From positions 2,758,501 to 2,822,500 of the forward strand of contig NZ_CP016538.2 in NCBI RefSeq assembly GCF_001687625.2: a stretch of 64,000 nucleotides of DNA, read 5' to 3'. The notes beneath the pieces are model-generated. The model had not been told where the DNA came from, ran no database searches, and was given only the letters and a program-made list of their open reading frames with translations. The translations under genes were made by a program, and so were the position numbers. How positions within the stretch are numbered: the stretch's first letter is position 1; the number at the start of each line of letters is the position of its first letter. Origin of the DNA: Planococcus maritimus. Its GTDB lineage: Bacteria; Bacillota; Bacilli; Bacillales_A; Planococcaceae. This document shows positions 1 through 7,820 of this stretch, piece by piece.

Positions 1-9
1 ACCCATCAT

Positions 10-17
10 CCTCCTTT
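10..17 (-). promoter_or_regulatory. Ribosome binding site of a gene leaving the window
   Basis: The minus strand carries a full AAAGGAGG Shine-Dalgarno sequence that points out of the left edge. Two ATG triplets follow at 9-7 and 6-4, but both are too close for normal spacing, so the true start probably lies just outside. Only this site of the neighbouring minus-strand gene is visible, and its product cannot be named. Confidence 0.5.
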
Positions 18-160
18 AATCCGTACTTGTTATCTCAATACCCCAACCGCTCTCGCTTAAACGGAAGCCGCTGTTTCTTTTTTTAATATTCGAACGTTTA
101 GAAGCTTTTTATAGTGGTAAACATTGAGTAGCAACAAAAATGACGAGGAGTGAATCATTC

Positions 161-472
161 ATGGAAAACGTTGATAAAAAAGTCGAAGAGAAATTGAGCA
201 ATACCGATAACAAAAAGAAAGAACAAATTTTGGCTGAGTTTTCAACTTTCATCGACTATTTAGGCAATAAAGTCGAGATGGGCGAAAAAATGGGCTTGAG
301 CGAAGAACGCTTAGCACAATTGGCAACGAAAGTCGGCGATCATCTTTCTAAAAAAGAAGAACCGAAAAATAGCGAAGAGTACCTCTTGCAGCGCTTATGG
401 CAAGTAGGCGACAAAGAAGAGCAGCACATGCTCGCGCATATGCTAGTCAAATTGGCTAAAGACCAAAACTAA
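161..472 (+). CDS. DUF3243 family small protein
   Basis: A 103-residue, charged, soluble protein matching the DUF3243 family (YmfJ-like) of Bacillales, whose function I do not know. No signal peptide or membrane segment is visible and predicted helices dominate. The start at 161 is chosen because GAGGAG (145-150) sits ten bases upstream; an ATG at 140 in the same frame lies before that ribosome binding site and is unlikely. A TATAGT at 110-115 could be the -10 box. The gene is monocistronic and converges on an MFS gene, with a terminator directly after its stop. Confidence 0.8.
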   Translation: MENVDKKVEEKLSNTDNKKKEQILAEFSTFIDYLGNKVEMGEKMGLSEERLAQLATKVGDHLSKKEEPKNSEEYLLQRLWQVGDKEEQHMLAHMLVKLAKDQN

Positions 473-478
473 TCACAC

Positions 479-514
479 AAAAAGCCTGAGCTTAACCGCT
501 CAGGCTTTTTTTAT
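479..514. terminator. Bidirectional terminator, left copy flanking repeat A
   Basis: An 8-bp GCCTGAGC/GCTCAGGC stem with loop TTAACC sits between A and T tracts and can work on both strands. All 36 bases, loop included, recur identically at 750-785, on the other side of a 235-bp repeat. Confidence 0.9.
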
Positions 515-749
515 GTGTTGAAGAAGTCTATGGTTTGCACCCAATTATGAAAAAAGAGGATCTTTTTCCATTTTCAACAGTCAATGGCTTCTCCAAGTAT
601 TTGGAGAAGCGTTCGCTCGACTCCGGTGGACCAGCGAGACGACCGAGACCCCGCAAGGCGCAAAGCGACTGAGGAGGCTTGGGCGCGAGCCCACGGAAAG
701 CGAGCGATAAGCTTCGGAAAATACGACTTTCAACTTTCTCGATAACCTG
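515..749 (+). mobile_element. Terminator-nested repeat element, copy A
   Basis: A 235-bp non-coding element between two identical terminators. It starts with TTGAAGAAGTCTATGG and ends with CTTTCTCGATAACCTG. Inside, in order, are an A-tract/T-tract hairpin, a CTCCAA/TTGGAG hairpin with loop GTAT, the block GAAGCGTTCGCTCGACTCC, and a GC-rich part with a TGGGC-GCGA-GCCCA hairpin (a GNRA-type loop). The same order is found at 9619-9929 (inverted), 15189-15425 and 31021-31246, and as a half copy at 52029-52140. It has no credible gene. Calling it mobile is inferred from its dispersal and from the duplicated flanks. Confidence 0.7.
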
Positions 750-785
750 AAAAAGCCTGAGCTTAACCGCTCAGGCTTTTTTTAT
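750..785. terminator. Bidirectional terminator, right copy flanking repeat A
   Basis: Identical over 36 bases to 479-514. Read on the minus strand it ends the MFS gene, whose stop codon (784-782) lies inside this copy. Confidence 0.9.
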
Positions 786-2056
786 ATGTTCGCAACCGTT
801 CTTTTATCATATAAATGGAACATCCACAGGTAAACGAAACCGCTCAATACCGCAAAGCTGCCGAGAATGATAAATGTCCAACCAAATCCAAACCAGGCAG
901 TCATCGGAATCGAAATCGGCGCAATCATCCGCCCGATTGTATAGCGCAGGCTGGCCGCCGCAAAATACTGTCCGCGCATGGACTCCGGCGCCAGTTTAGA
1001 AATGAAACTTTGCTGAAGCCCGACTACCATCAATTCGGCAAATGTGAAAACTGCCATCGCTACGAAGAAAATCCAGAACCAGGAAGTCATCGGGAAAATC
1101 GCCATCGACAAGCCGAATAGTAAAGCAGAAAAGAAAAACACCCATTTTTCTGGAAACTTAGTCATCCAACGAGTGATAACCACTGTTAATAGAGCAACAA
1201 TCAAGCCGTTTTCTGCCAGTAAAATACCAAAAGACGTTTCCCCGGTCACGGACCATTCACGCCCTAAAAAATCGAGGATTGTTTGGCGATCGATCGTTTC
1301 CTTTAAATAAACTGGAATAACGAGATCCAATTGCATGAAAGTCTGCGCCCCCAAAATCCCCGCGATAACAAACAGTAAAAAGACACGGTCTTTTAAAATG
1401 ATGCCGTAATCTTTCACTTGCGTCAGCAGCGCGCCTCGCCAGCCAGTTGCATTGCCTTCTTTCCACTTCTCGAGAACTTCGGCCGATAAAGTCTCCTCTG
1501 TATAAAAGCGTAATAACAGCCCGAGCAGCACCGAAATGATGGCGACTGTTAAAAGTAGTTCAAAGCGGTACGAGAAAAACAATACTGCACCAAACAAAGG
1601 CCCGATAACAACAGCAATATTCAATGTTGTATAAAAGACCGCGAACACATCGCTCCGGTATTTTTCAGGAATGACATCGGCAATCATTGCTTGGCTCGCT
1701 GGCCAGTAAAGCGAGCCGCACATGCCAGCCAGTGTAAATGCCACGAAACTGAGCTCTGGTGAAGTGAGCCATGGCGAGTTTGCCAAAGCAAACAGCAAGA
1801 AGGCGAAACCTTGCGCTACAGCAGCAGATACCAGCATCCGCTTGCGCCCGAACCGGTCAGCAAAATAGCCGCCAAATAAATTGGCAGCCACGGAAAAGAT
1901 TTGGGAGATGATCAGCAACATCCCCGCCAGCCCTTTTCCGAATTCTTCCGCAAAATAAATCGCTAAGAACGGGAACACCATCCAAAAGCTTGTATTCATG
2001 AAAAACTCGCCCACTAGCCGGACTTTCAGGCTGCGGTTCCAATCCTTGATCTTCAT
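782..2056 (-). CDS. MFS transporter (drug/metabolite efflux type)
   Basis: A 424-residue major facilitator with about twelve hydrophobic segments. The loop motif after the second segment (GGYFADRFGRKRML, near residues 62-75) is the MFS motif A typical of proton-coupled exporters. Length is normal. GTGAGG stands about ten bases before the ATG at 2056. The gene begins 27 bp after the end of the helicase gene on the same strand, so the two are probably co-transcribed. The substrate cannot be read from the sequence; export of a small toxic compound is the usual role. Confidence 0.85.
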   Translation of the reverse strand: MKIKDWNRSLKVRLVGEFFMNTSFWMVFPFLAIYFAEEFGKGLAGMLLIISQIFSVAANLFGGYFADRFGRKRMLVSAAVAQGFAFLLFALANSPWLTSPELSFVAFTLAGMCGSLYWPASQAMIADVIPEKYRSDVFAVFYTTLNIAVVIGPLFGAVLFFSYRFELLLTVAIISVLLGLLLRFYTEETLSAEVLEKWKEGNATGWRGALLTQVKDYGIILKDRVFLLFVIAGILGAQTFMQLDLVIPVYLKETIDRQTILDFLGREWSVTGETSFGILLAENGLIVALLTVVITRWMTKFPEKWVFFFSALLFGLSMAIFPMTSWFWIFFVAMAVFTFAELMVVGLQQSFISKLAPESMRGQYFAAASLRYTIGRMIAPISIPMTAWFGFGWTFIILGSFAVLSGFVYLWMFHLYDKRTVANI

Positions 2057-2083
2057 CTATATTGCCTCACTTTTCTACCCTTC

Positions 2084-4213
2084 TTATATCAGTTCCAGCA
2101 ATTGATATTGCAGGCAAATTTCCAATAGAAATTCTTTATGGGCTTTGGCGAACTGGATGCCAACTTTTTCTTCATCCAACTCTGTGATCTGCCCGTTTCC
2201 AAAGACACGGTGACGAATGTTTGCACCTACCTGCAGTTCATCAATAGAACGGACCGCATCTGGATTGTCTGGTACGGCAATTTTCGTTTTCGGAGAACTT
2301 GGCGCGGAAGTTTTTGTTGCTTCCGTCTGCTTTGTTTTGGGCAAGGCAATGCGCCGGACTTCTTCTACAAAACGCGATTCCTGGTCATAGCTGAGCAATT
2401 CCAGATGGCGTTTCGCACGTGTCATCCCAACATAGAACAAACGCCGGGCTTCTTCTAGTAAAGCCGGGTCATCCGCATCTTCCTCTGTCGGAACAATCCC
2501 TTCGACCAAATCGATCAAATACACTCGGTCGAACTCCAATCCTTTTGAGCTGTGCATCGTAGACAAAGTCAGCATATCATCCGTTTTTTCAGTTTTCGCC
2601 TGCTTCGTCACTTCTTCTAGCTGTTTCAAACGTTTCGCAAAATCCATCATTGTCGGAAGCGGCTCGGCAATTTGCTCGAGCGTGCTGAGGATCTGCTGTA
2701 AATAATCGAGCTTCATGCCGAATTTCTCTGCACGGCTTTTGAGCATTTGATCATAGCCTATATCGCGGCGTATGGCTTTGATTACATTTAACGGCGGCAT
2801 GTCTTTCAGTGCGTCCACCGTTTTGCGCTGTTCTGCGATAATCCGCAACTGGTAATCCTTCATCGTGACAGCCAAAGTGATTTCCTCAAAAGCATGTTGC
2901 TTGCTCGGCTGCATACGACCGAGTTGCTTGAGCTGTGCGGCCGACCAGTAAGCATTGGTTTTCGAAGCGACTTTAGCGTATAAATCGATCCGCTCCGGGC
3001 GCAAACTGAAGCGCATAAAATTTAAGATGTCCTGAACAATCCAATGGCTGAAAAAGCGGTTGTCCGCATCTTTCATATAAAACGGGATACCAAGCCGATC
3101 CAGTTCATCCATCAATAAGGTCGACGAGGAGTTATTGCGGTATAAAATCGCCACATTGCCATAGTCCTCTAAATCCCCTAACTCTTTCAAGAGATATTTT
3201 AGCTGCGCTTCCTGTGAGGCGAGACGGCGAATGACAATCGGTCCGCCCTCTGGCCTGTCAGTGAACATATTTTTATCGTGGCGCAATTTATTCGTTTTGA
3301 TAAATCGATTCGCCGTACTGACAATCGTGCCGGATGAACGGTAATTGCGCTCCATTTTCATGATATAGGCGTCCGGGTACACTTGCCGGAATTTGAGCAG
3401 ATAGCTCGGTTCGGCTGCACGCCACGTATAAATGGACTGGTCATCATCTGCCACGACACACAAATTACGGTGTTTCTCAACTAATTTTTCAACGAGGGCA
3501 TGCTGAACCATTGAGGTGTCCTGGCTTTCGTCTGTCATCACATAATCCCAGCGCTGCTGGTATTTCAACAACAGTTTTCGGTCAGCGCTCAAGGCTTCGA
3601 ATGCGATAGTCAGCATATCATCGAAATCTACGAGCCTCGGTTCGTGGTTTTCTTTGAAATCTTCGTAAATCGACAAAATATCGATGGCGCCAGGAAAAGG
3701 TTCATCAAGTGTTTTCCATTTTCTCTTTTGCACCATTTTGTTTTTCACGAAACTGATAAATGAGACCAATTCCTCGAGTAGATCATCGGTAATCGGCTCA
3801 TCGTTTTCACGCGCGTATATCTCTCTCAAGAGGCGTTTCTTATTAAGGCGATTGGAATCACTTCCTTCGATCATCACATAATCGTCCGCTGACAAATAAT
3901 CTCTAGTAATTTGGAAGGCCAAACTGTGGATCGTTGAAAAATCCACCGGGGCTAGACCAGGAAAGAATCGGGCATAGCGTTCGAGCATATCGGTCGCTGA
4001 TGCTTTACTAAAGGTAATTGCTTTGATGCGTTTTGGCTGGATGGATTTTTCTTCGATTAAATAACCAATGCGCATAATCATAGTGGTTGTTTTGCCAGAG
4101 CCCGGACAGGCAAGAAGCAATAACGGTCCTTCTGTTTTGGTAACGGCTTTTTTCTGTATTTTATTCAGCTCGACACCGAGCTCTTGTTTTTTTCGTTCAA
4201 AAAAATCGCTCAT
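2084..4213 (-). CDS. UvrD/PcrA-like superfamily 1 DNA helicase
   Basis: A 709-residue ATP-dependent 3'-5' helicase of the UvrD/Rep group, resembling Bacillus YjcD. Visible motifs in order: Walker A ACPGSGKTTT near residues 35-45, Walker B DESQDTS, motif III DDDQSIYTWRA, motif IV NYRSS, motif V SSKGLEFDRVYL and motif VI RRLFYVGMTRAK. The last 50 residues form a small basic domain like the PcrA C-terminus that contacts RNA polymerase. The start at 4213 follows a clear AAAGGAG; an upstream in-frame ATG at 4249 has none. Likely role: DNA repair or clearing replication-transcription conflicts. It is followed directly by the MFS gene. Confidence 0.88.
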   Translation of the reverse strand: MSDFFERKKQELGVELNKIQKKAVTKTEGPLLLLACPGSGKTTTMIMRIGYLIEEKSIQPKRIKAITFSKASATDMLERYARFFPGLAPVDFSTIHSLAFQITRDYLSADDYVMIEGSDSNRLNKKRLLREIYARENDEPITDDLLEELVSFISFVKNKMVQKRKWKTLDEPFPGAIDILSIYEDFKENHEPRLVDFDDMLTIAFEALSADRKLLLKYQQRWDYVMTDESQDTSMVQHALVEKLVEKHRNLCVVADDDQSIYTWRAAEPSYLLKFRQVYPDAYIMKMERNYRSSGTIVSTANRFIKTNKLRHDKNMFTDRPEGGPIVIRRLASQEAQLKYLLKELGDLEDYGNVAILYRNNSSSTLLMDELDRLGIPFYMKDADNRFFSHWIVQDILNFMRFSLRPERIDLYAKVASKTNAYWSAAQLKQLGRMQPSKQHAFEEITLAVTMKDYQLRIIAEQRKTVDALKDMPPLNVIKAIRRDIGYDQMLKSRAEKFGMKLDYLQQILSTLEQIAEPLPTMMDFAKRLKQLEEVTKQAKTEKTDDMLTLSTMHSSKGLEFDRVYLIDLVEGIVPTEEDADDPALLEEARRLFYVGMTRAKRHLELLSYDQESRFVEEVRRIALPKTKQTEATKTSAPSSPKTKIAVPDNPDAVRSIDELQVGANIRHRVFGNGQITELDEEKVGIQFAKAHKEFLLEICLQYQLLELI

Positions 4214-4257
4214 GATAGACTCCTTTTTTACGTTAGCAATCTCTTTCATAATAGCAC

Positions 4258-4288
4258 AAAAGCAGGCCCTTTTAAGCGGCCTGCTTTT
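4258..4288 (-). terminator. Rho-independent terminator
   Basis: An 11-bp stem AAAAGCAGGCC/GGCCTGCTTTT directly follows the stop codon of the 57-aa gene on the minus strand. Confidence 0.85.
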
Positions 4289-4290
4289 GT

Positions 4291-4464
4291 TCAGATAAAA
4301 TTGCGTTCTTGCGGTTTGGCGGGGTCGCCTGTTGGGCGTTTGTCTTTTCTCATAGCCAAATCCTCGTGGATACGTTCTTTTTCATCCTGCTCTTTGCTCG
4401 TGCGATTGGCCCCGATTCTTCTCGGGTCAGATGATTGCAGGTCGTCTTGCTTGTGCTGATCCAT
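4291..4464 (-). CDS. Small hydrophilic protein, 57 aa, unknown function
   Basis: A short gene encoding a highly charged, probably disordered 57-residue protein beginning MDQHKQDDLQ and ending KPQERNFI. Support: AAAGGA eight bases or so before the ATG at 4464, a start only 15 bp after the ywbE stop, and a strong terminator immediately after its own stop. The arrangement suggests an operon with ywbE. There are no Cys residues, membrane segments or recognisable domain. The composition resembles small stress-associated hydrophilic proteins, but that is only a resemblance. Confidence 0.7.
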   Translation of the reverse strand: MDQHKQDDLQSSDPRRIGANRTSKEQDEKERIHEDLAMRKDKRPTGDPAKPQERNFI

Positions 4465-4479
4465 GCAAATCCCGTCCTT

Positions 4480-4680
4480 TCACTTGCAGCTAAGAATTTC
4501 GCAGACACGGCCAACTTGCCCGTCCTCAAGACGCACTTTAATGCCATGAGGATGCGTCGCTGAATTCGTCAGCAAATCCTTGACAACACCTTGCGTTTTT
4601 TTGCCTGTCCGTTGGTCTTTTTTCAAGATTACGTTCACTTCGAGCCCTGGCTTTACATCGCTTCTTTTCTTTCCGTCCAT
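4480..4680 (-). CDS. ywbE: YwbE family protein (DUF2196)
   Basis: A 66-residue protein with the compact all-beta YwbE pattern: repeated V-x-V-x-L/K stretches, a central NSATHPHG turn, and GQVGRVCEIL near the C-terminus. The biochemical function is unknown; the fold suggests an SH3/KOW-like nucleic acid or protein binder. The start at 4680 has GGAGG seven bases upstream; the ATG two codons earlier abuts that site and is rejected. It is first gene of a two-gene operon with the 57-aa protein. Confidence 0.8.
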   Translation of the reverse strand: MDGKKRSDVKPGLEVNVILKKDQRTGKKTQGVVKDLLTNSATHPHGIKVRLEDGQVGRVCEILSCK

Positions 4681-4704
4681 CTTCATCCCTCCAAGCTTGT
4701 TTCC

Positions 4705-4733
4705 ATTATAATCGAATTGTGATGCGCATACAA
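4705..4733 (-). promoter_or_regulatory. Sigma-A-type promoter of ywbE operon
   Basis: On the minus strand TTGTAT (4733-4728) is separated by 17 bp from a perfect TATAAT (4710-4705), placing the transcript start shortly before the ywbE ribosome binding site. Confidence 0.6.
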
Positions 4734-4760
4734 AAAAGCGGAGGAGCCCCTCCGCTTTTG
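4734..4760 (-). terminator. Rho-independent terminator
   Basis: A perfect stem GCGGAGG-AGCC-CCTCCGC flanked by A and T tracts follows the YflT-type gene on the minus strand. It touches the ywbE promoter. Confidence 0.85.
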
Positions 4761-4774
4761 ATGCTTGATGCTTA

Positions 4775-5491
4775 TCATTTGTCGCGATCTGTACGGTCTT
4801 TGCGATCAAACTCGTCTTCTTTAACTGTACGATTGTGCCCTGTCACGTCATCCGTGAAATTCGTTGTCGCACGATGGTCTGTCGCGTCTGCATTATCAGC
4901 CGAACGCTCTTCATTTTCAAGCCCGAAACCAGTGCCGCTGTCGCCGTCGACGCCGGCCGTTTCAGAACCCAAGGAATCACGCTCTGTATTGAATGCAACG
5001 TTGTTTTCCTCATTCGTATCGACTGTCAGACCGTCGCGTGCTACAGCTGAGTTATCGACTTTGATACCACTTGTCGTGCTATCGACTGCTTCTGAACTTA
5101 CGGCACTGCTGGCGTTGCTGTAGCTGTTGTTATCAGACGCTGCATCTCCTTCATAGTTCGCACCAAATTCATGGTCGACGAACAGCAGAATTTTGCCGTT
5201 TTGAACGTCATTGTAATAACGATCCGCTTCTGATTGATCTACACCCATATTCGAGAAGGCTTCACGCGTTGGTTCGTTGCCGGATAGGAAGCCCATGAAT
5301 TTATCCATCCAATTGCCTTCGGACGATTTATAATCCACATCTGTACGCCCACGAACCATAGAAATTTGGTCTTCGTTGCGCGCCATGACATACATGTCTT
5401 CCTCACGTGAGCCTTGCGCTTTCATGTCTTCGATCTTCTTCAGTACTTCCGTTTCTGTGTCGAATGTAGCCATGAATTTATCGTTAGCCAT
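4775..5491 (-). CDS. YflT-type general stress protein with long acidic tail
   Basis: A 238-residue cytoplasmic protein. Residues 1-110 match the YflT/Gsp17M heat-induced stress domain (TFDTETEVLKKIEDMKAQG near the N-terminus). The rest is low-complexity, acidic and rich in Asn, Ser, Asp and Thr, ending in Arg/Asp pairs, so it is probably disordered. The family's role is unknown, but in Bacillus members are sigma-B controlled. The start at 5491 follows GGAGG at eight bases; an ATG five codons earlier overlaps that site. A weak sigma-B-like promoter is visible at 5542-5566. The tail roughly doubles the family's usual length. Confidence 0.8.
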   Translation of the reverse strand: MANDKFMATFDTETEVLKKIEDMKAQGSREEDMYVMARNEDQISMVRGRTDVDYKSSEGNWMDKFMGFLSGNEPTREAFSNMGVDQSEADRYYNDVQNGKILLFVDHEFGANYEGDAASDNNSYSNASSAVSSEAVDSTTSGIKVDNSAVARDGLTVDTNEENNVAFNTERDSLGSETAGVDGDSGTGFGLENEERSADNADATDHRATTNFTDDVTGHNRTVKEDEFDRKDRTDRDK

Positions 5492-5541
5492 ATCAAATTC
5501 CTCCATTTTCCAAGAGGTCTTTTCATTTCGAAATGTCGAAA

Positions 5542-5566
5542 TTACCCCTCAGGTGTATTATCAAAG
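5542..5566 (-). promoter_or_regulatory. Possible sigma-B promoter or CstR-like half operator
   Basis: Minus strand: CTTTGA (5566-5561), 13 bp, GGGTAA (5547-5542), a 4/6 and 5/6 match to sigma-B GTTTAA-N13-GGGTAT. The same bases also resemble the cstB operator at 33185-33200, sharing CCTGAGGGGTA, so the assignment is ambiguous. Confidence 0.4.
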
Positions 5567-5615
5567 CTTTTCAGTTTGGACTATCGCAAAACTTTGCTTT
5601 CCCGCCAATTTATGA

Positions 5616-7664
5616 TTACACTTCACGATTCCAATGGCGGTGTGCCGCAATGGCCTCAACAAAATCGTCTGCAAAAGCTGTCATGGAATCTCCTGTGATA
5701 ACCCCTGGCTCTCCAGTGTAACCATTGGCATCCAACCATTTCTTGCCTTCATGCGTAGCGCCAATTGGCTTGAAGTGATTAAAGGCTTCCGTAACGTAAT
5801 AGGCGGCATTGCGCGCAAATTTTTTGCTGATTTCCGGGCCACCGACAGCGTAAATAGCATCAAATAACACCGGATCTGCCGTTGTGAAGGTATGGTCAAT
5901 CATGACTTGCTTGCCATTTCCGACTTCGAGTTTCCCTTGCTTCTCACTGATGATTTCGTATTGCAGCCCTTTTGATTCCAATTGATCCAATACTTCCATA
6001 ACTTCCTTGGAATTGAAATCAGGCGATACGATAACGCCTACTTTACGCGTTTTGGCCGTTTTGATGGTATTTTCCTGGCTTAACGCCGGCGATTTTTTAC
6101 TTGTATCCGTATTGCCGGTTTGAGGCGCTTTGACCCCGATATTTTCTGCAATTTCCTGTGCAAGTTTTAAGTTGACATTGGCGTACATGTCTACGACTTG
6201 CTGGCGGATGTCGATGCTGTCGCATTTACCTAGCTCGAAGCTGAATGCTGCAATAATGTGCTGTTGCTCTGCGTCGCTCATGCTGTTCCAGAACATGGTT
6301 GCTTGTGAGAAGTGATCTTTAAAGCTGTCGCTGCGCTTACGCACTTTGCGCCCTTCCACTTTCTCCTGGTAATGGGCATAGCCGCCGTCCTCTTCACTGA
6401 CAGGTGCTGGTGTATGGTTAGTGAATGAACTCTTCTGGTACGCAACTTTCCCTTTATTGATCGTCTGGCGGCCGTATCCATCGCGCTGGTTGTTATGGAA
6501 CGGACAAGCGGGACGATTAATTGGAAGCTCATGGAAATTTGGCCCGCCAAGGCGAATCAATTGCGTATCGGTATAGGAGAACAAGCGCCCTTGGAGCAAT
6601 GGATCGTTTGAGAAATCGATTCCTGGCACTACATGTCCTGGGTGGAATGCCACTTGCTCTGTTTCCGCAAACACGTTATCGACGTTGCGGTTCAAGGTCA
6701 TCTTGCCGACGATGTGGATTGGAATTTCTTCCTGCGGCCACATTTTCGTTGCATCCAACAGATCGAAATCAAATTTATGCTCATCTTCTTCTGCAACAAT
6801 CTGGACGCCTAGTTCATATTCTGGATAGTCTCCGTTTTCGATCGATTCATGCAGATCGGCGCGATGGAAATCCGGGTTTTTTCCGTTTATCTTCTGCGCT
6901 TCGTCCCATACGAGGGAATGAACGCCGAGCGTTGATTTCCAAGTGAATTTCACAAAATGTGATTTCCCTTCCGCATTTACGAAACGGAAGGCATGGACGC
7001 CGAACCCATCCATTGTCCGCAAGCTTCTCGGAATGGCGCGATCAGACATCGTCCACATGACCATATGTGCCGATTCCTGATTATTGGCGACAAAATCCCA
7101 AAATGTATCGTGGGCTGTCGCCGCTTGAGGAATTTCATTATGTGGCTCTGGCTTGATGGCATGCACCAAATCCGGGAACTTAATAGCATCTTGGATGAAA
7201 AATACCGGGATATTATTTCCGACTAGGTCATAATTTCCTTCCTCGGTATAAAATTTAGTTGAAAATCCGCGCGCATCACGGACGGTCTCTGCTGAACCAC
7301 GCGATCCGGCAACTGTAGAAAAGCGCACGAAGACTGGCGTTTTCTTGCCCTTTTTCGACAGGAATTTCGCTTTCGTCAAATGTTCCAACGATTCATACGC
7401 TTCAAATTCACCATGTGCTGCAAATCCACGTGCATGGACCACACGTTCTGGAATGCGCTCATGGTCGAAATGAGTCATTTTTTCGCGGAAATGAAAGTCT
7501 TCCATTAAAGTCGGCCCGCGTTCACCCGCTTTTAAGGAAAACTCATCCTCTGATAATTTCAAGCCTTGATTCGTCGTCAAATCCTTGCCGCTATCGTCTG
7601 AACGAAACTGCTCTAATTGTTCGTTCTTGCTGTTTTCATCGACTTTCTTCGAATCTTTTGCCAT
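5616..7664 (-). CDS. katE: Large-subunit catalase (HPII type)
   Basis: A 682-residue haem catalase converting hydrogen peroxide to water and oxygen. The N-terminal 500 residues are the catalase barrel: distal His in VVHARGFAAHG (near residue 75), Asn in the VGNNIPVFF segment, and proximal Tyr in RLFSYTDTQ (near 360). Residues about 545-680 are a DJ-1/PfpI-like flavodoxin-fold domain, so length and architecture match KatE rather than small catalases. GAGGAG precedes the ATG at 7664. The promoter at 7707-7731 fits sigma-B, as for Bacillus subtilis katE. No clear terminator follows. Confidence 0.95.
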   Translation of the reverse strand: MAKDSKKVDENSKNEQLEQFRSDDSGKDLTTNQGLKLSEDEFSLKAGERGPTLMEDFHFREKMTHFDHERIPERVVHARGFAAHGEFEAYESLEHLTKAKFLSKKGKKTPVFVRFSTVAGSRGSAETVRDARGFSTKFYTEEGNYDLVGNNIPVFFIQDAIKFPDLVHAIKPEPHNEIPQAATAHDTFWDFVANNQESAHMVMWTMSDRAIPRSLRTMDGFGVHAFRFVNAEGKSHFVKFTWKSTLGVHSLVWDEAQKINGKNPDFHRADLHESIENGDYPEYELGVQIVAEEDEHKFDFDLLDATKMWPQEEIPIHIVGKMTLNRNVDNVFAETEQVAFHPGHVVPGIDFSNDPLLQGRLFSYTDTQLIRLGGPNFHELPINRPACPFHNNQRDGYGRQTINKGKVAYQKSSFTNHTPAPVSEEDGGYAHYQEKVEGRKVRKRSDSFKDHFSQATMFWNSMSDAEQQHIIAAFSFELGKCDSIDIRQQVVDMYANVNLKLAQEIAENIGVKAPQTGNTDTSKKSPALSQENTIKTAKTRKVGVIVSPDFNSKEVMEVLDQLESKGLQYEIISEKQGKLEVGNGKQVMIDHTFTTADPVLFDAIYAVGGPEISKKFARNAAYYVTEAFNHFKPIGATHEGKKWLDANGYTGEPGVITGDSMTAFADDFVEAIAAHRHWNREV

Positions 7665-7706
7665 TTTTCCACTCCTCGTTTCTTTATGTATTGCCTTAGT
7701 CTTTCT

Positions 7707-7731
7707 GTACCCCCTCTCCTAGACTAAAAAC
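7707..7731 (-). promoter_or_regulatory. Sigma-B-type promoter of katE
   Basis: Minus strand: GTTTTT (7731-7726), 13-bp spacer, GGGTAC (7712-7707), matching the sigma-B consensus GTTTAA-N12-14-GGGTAT at the conserved positions. It lies 43 bp before the katE start. Confidence 0.75.
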
Positions 7732-7763
7732 AATAAAATGGAAAAAATTAAAACCTTGCGAAA

Positions 7764-7800
7764 AAGACCTTGCAGTGAAAGAGATTCACTGCAAGGTCTT
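7764..7800 (-). terminator. Rho-independent terminator of glsA
   Basis: A perfect 16-bp stem (AAGACCTTGCAGTGAA and its complement) with a 5-base loop, then a T run on the minus strand, 20 bp after the glsA stop. Confidence 0.9.
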
Positions 7801-7820
7801 GTCCGATTTTATTCTGTTTA

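Noticed and set aside
89-100. CGAACGTTTA as a LexA box before the DUF3243 gene
   Set aside because: The half sites lack the four-base spacing, and the second half is not GTTC.
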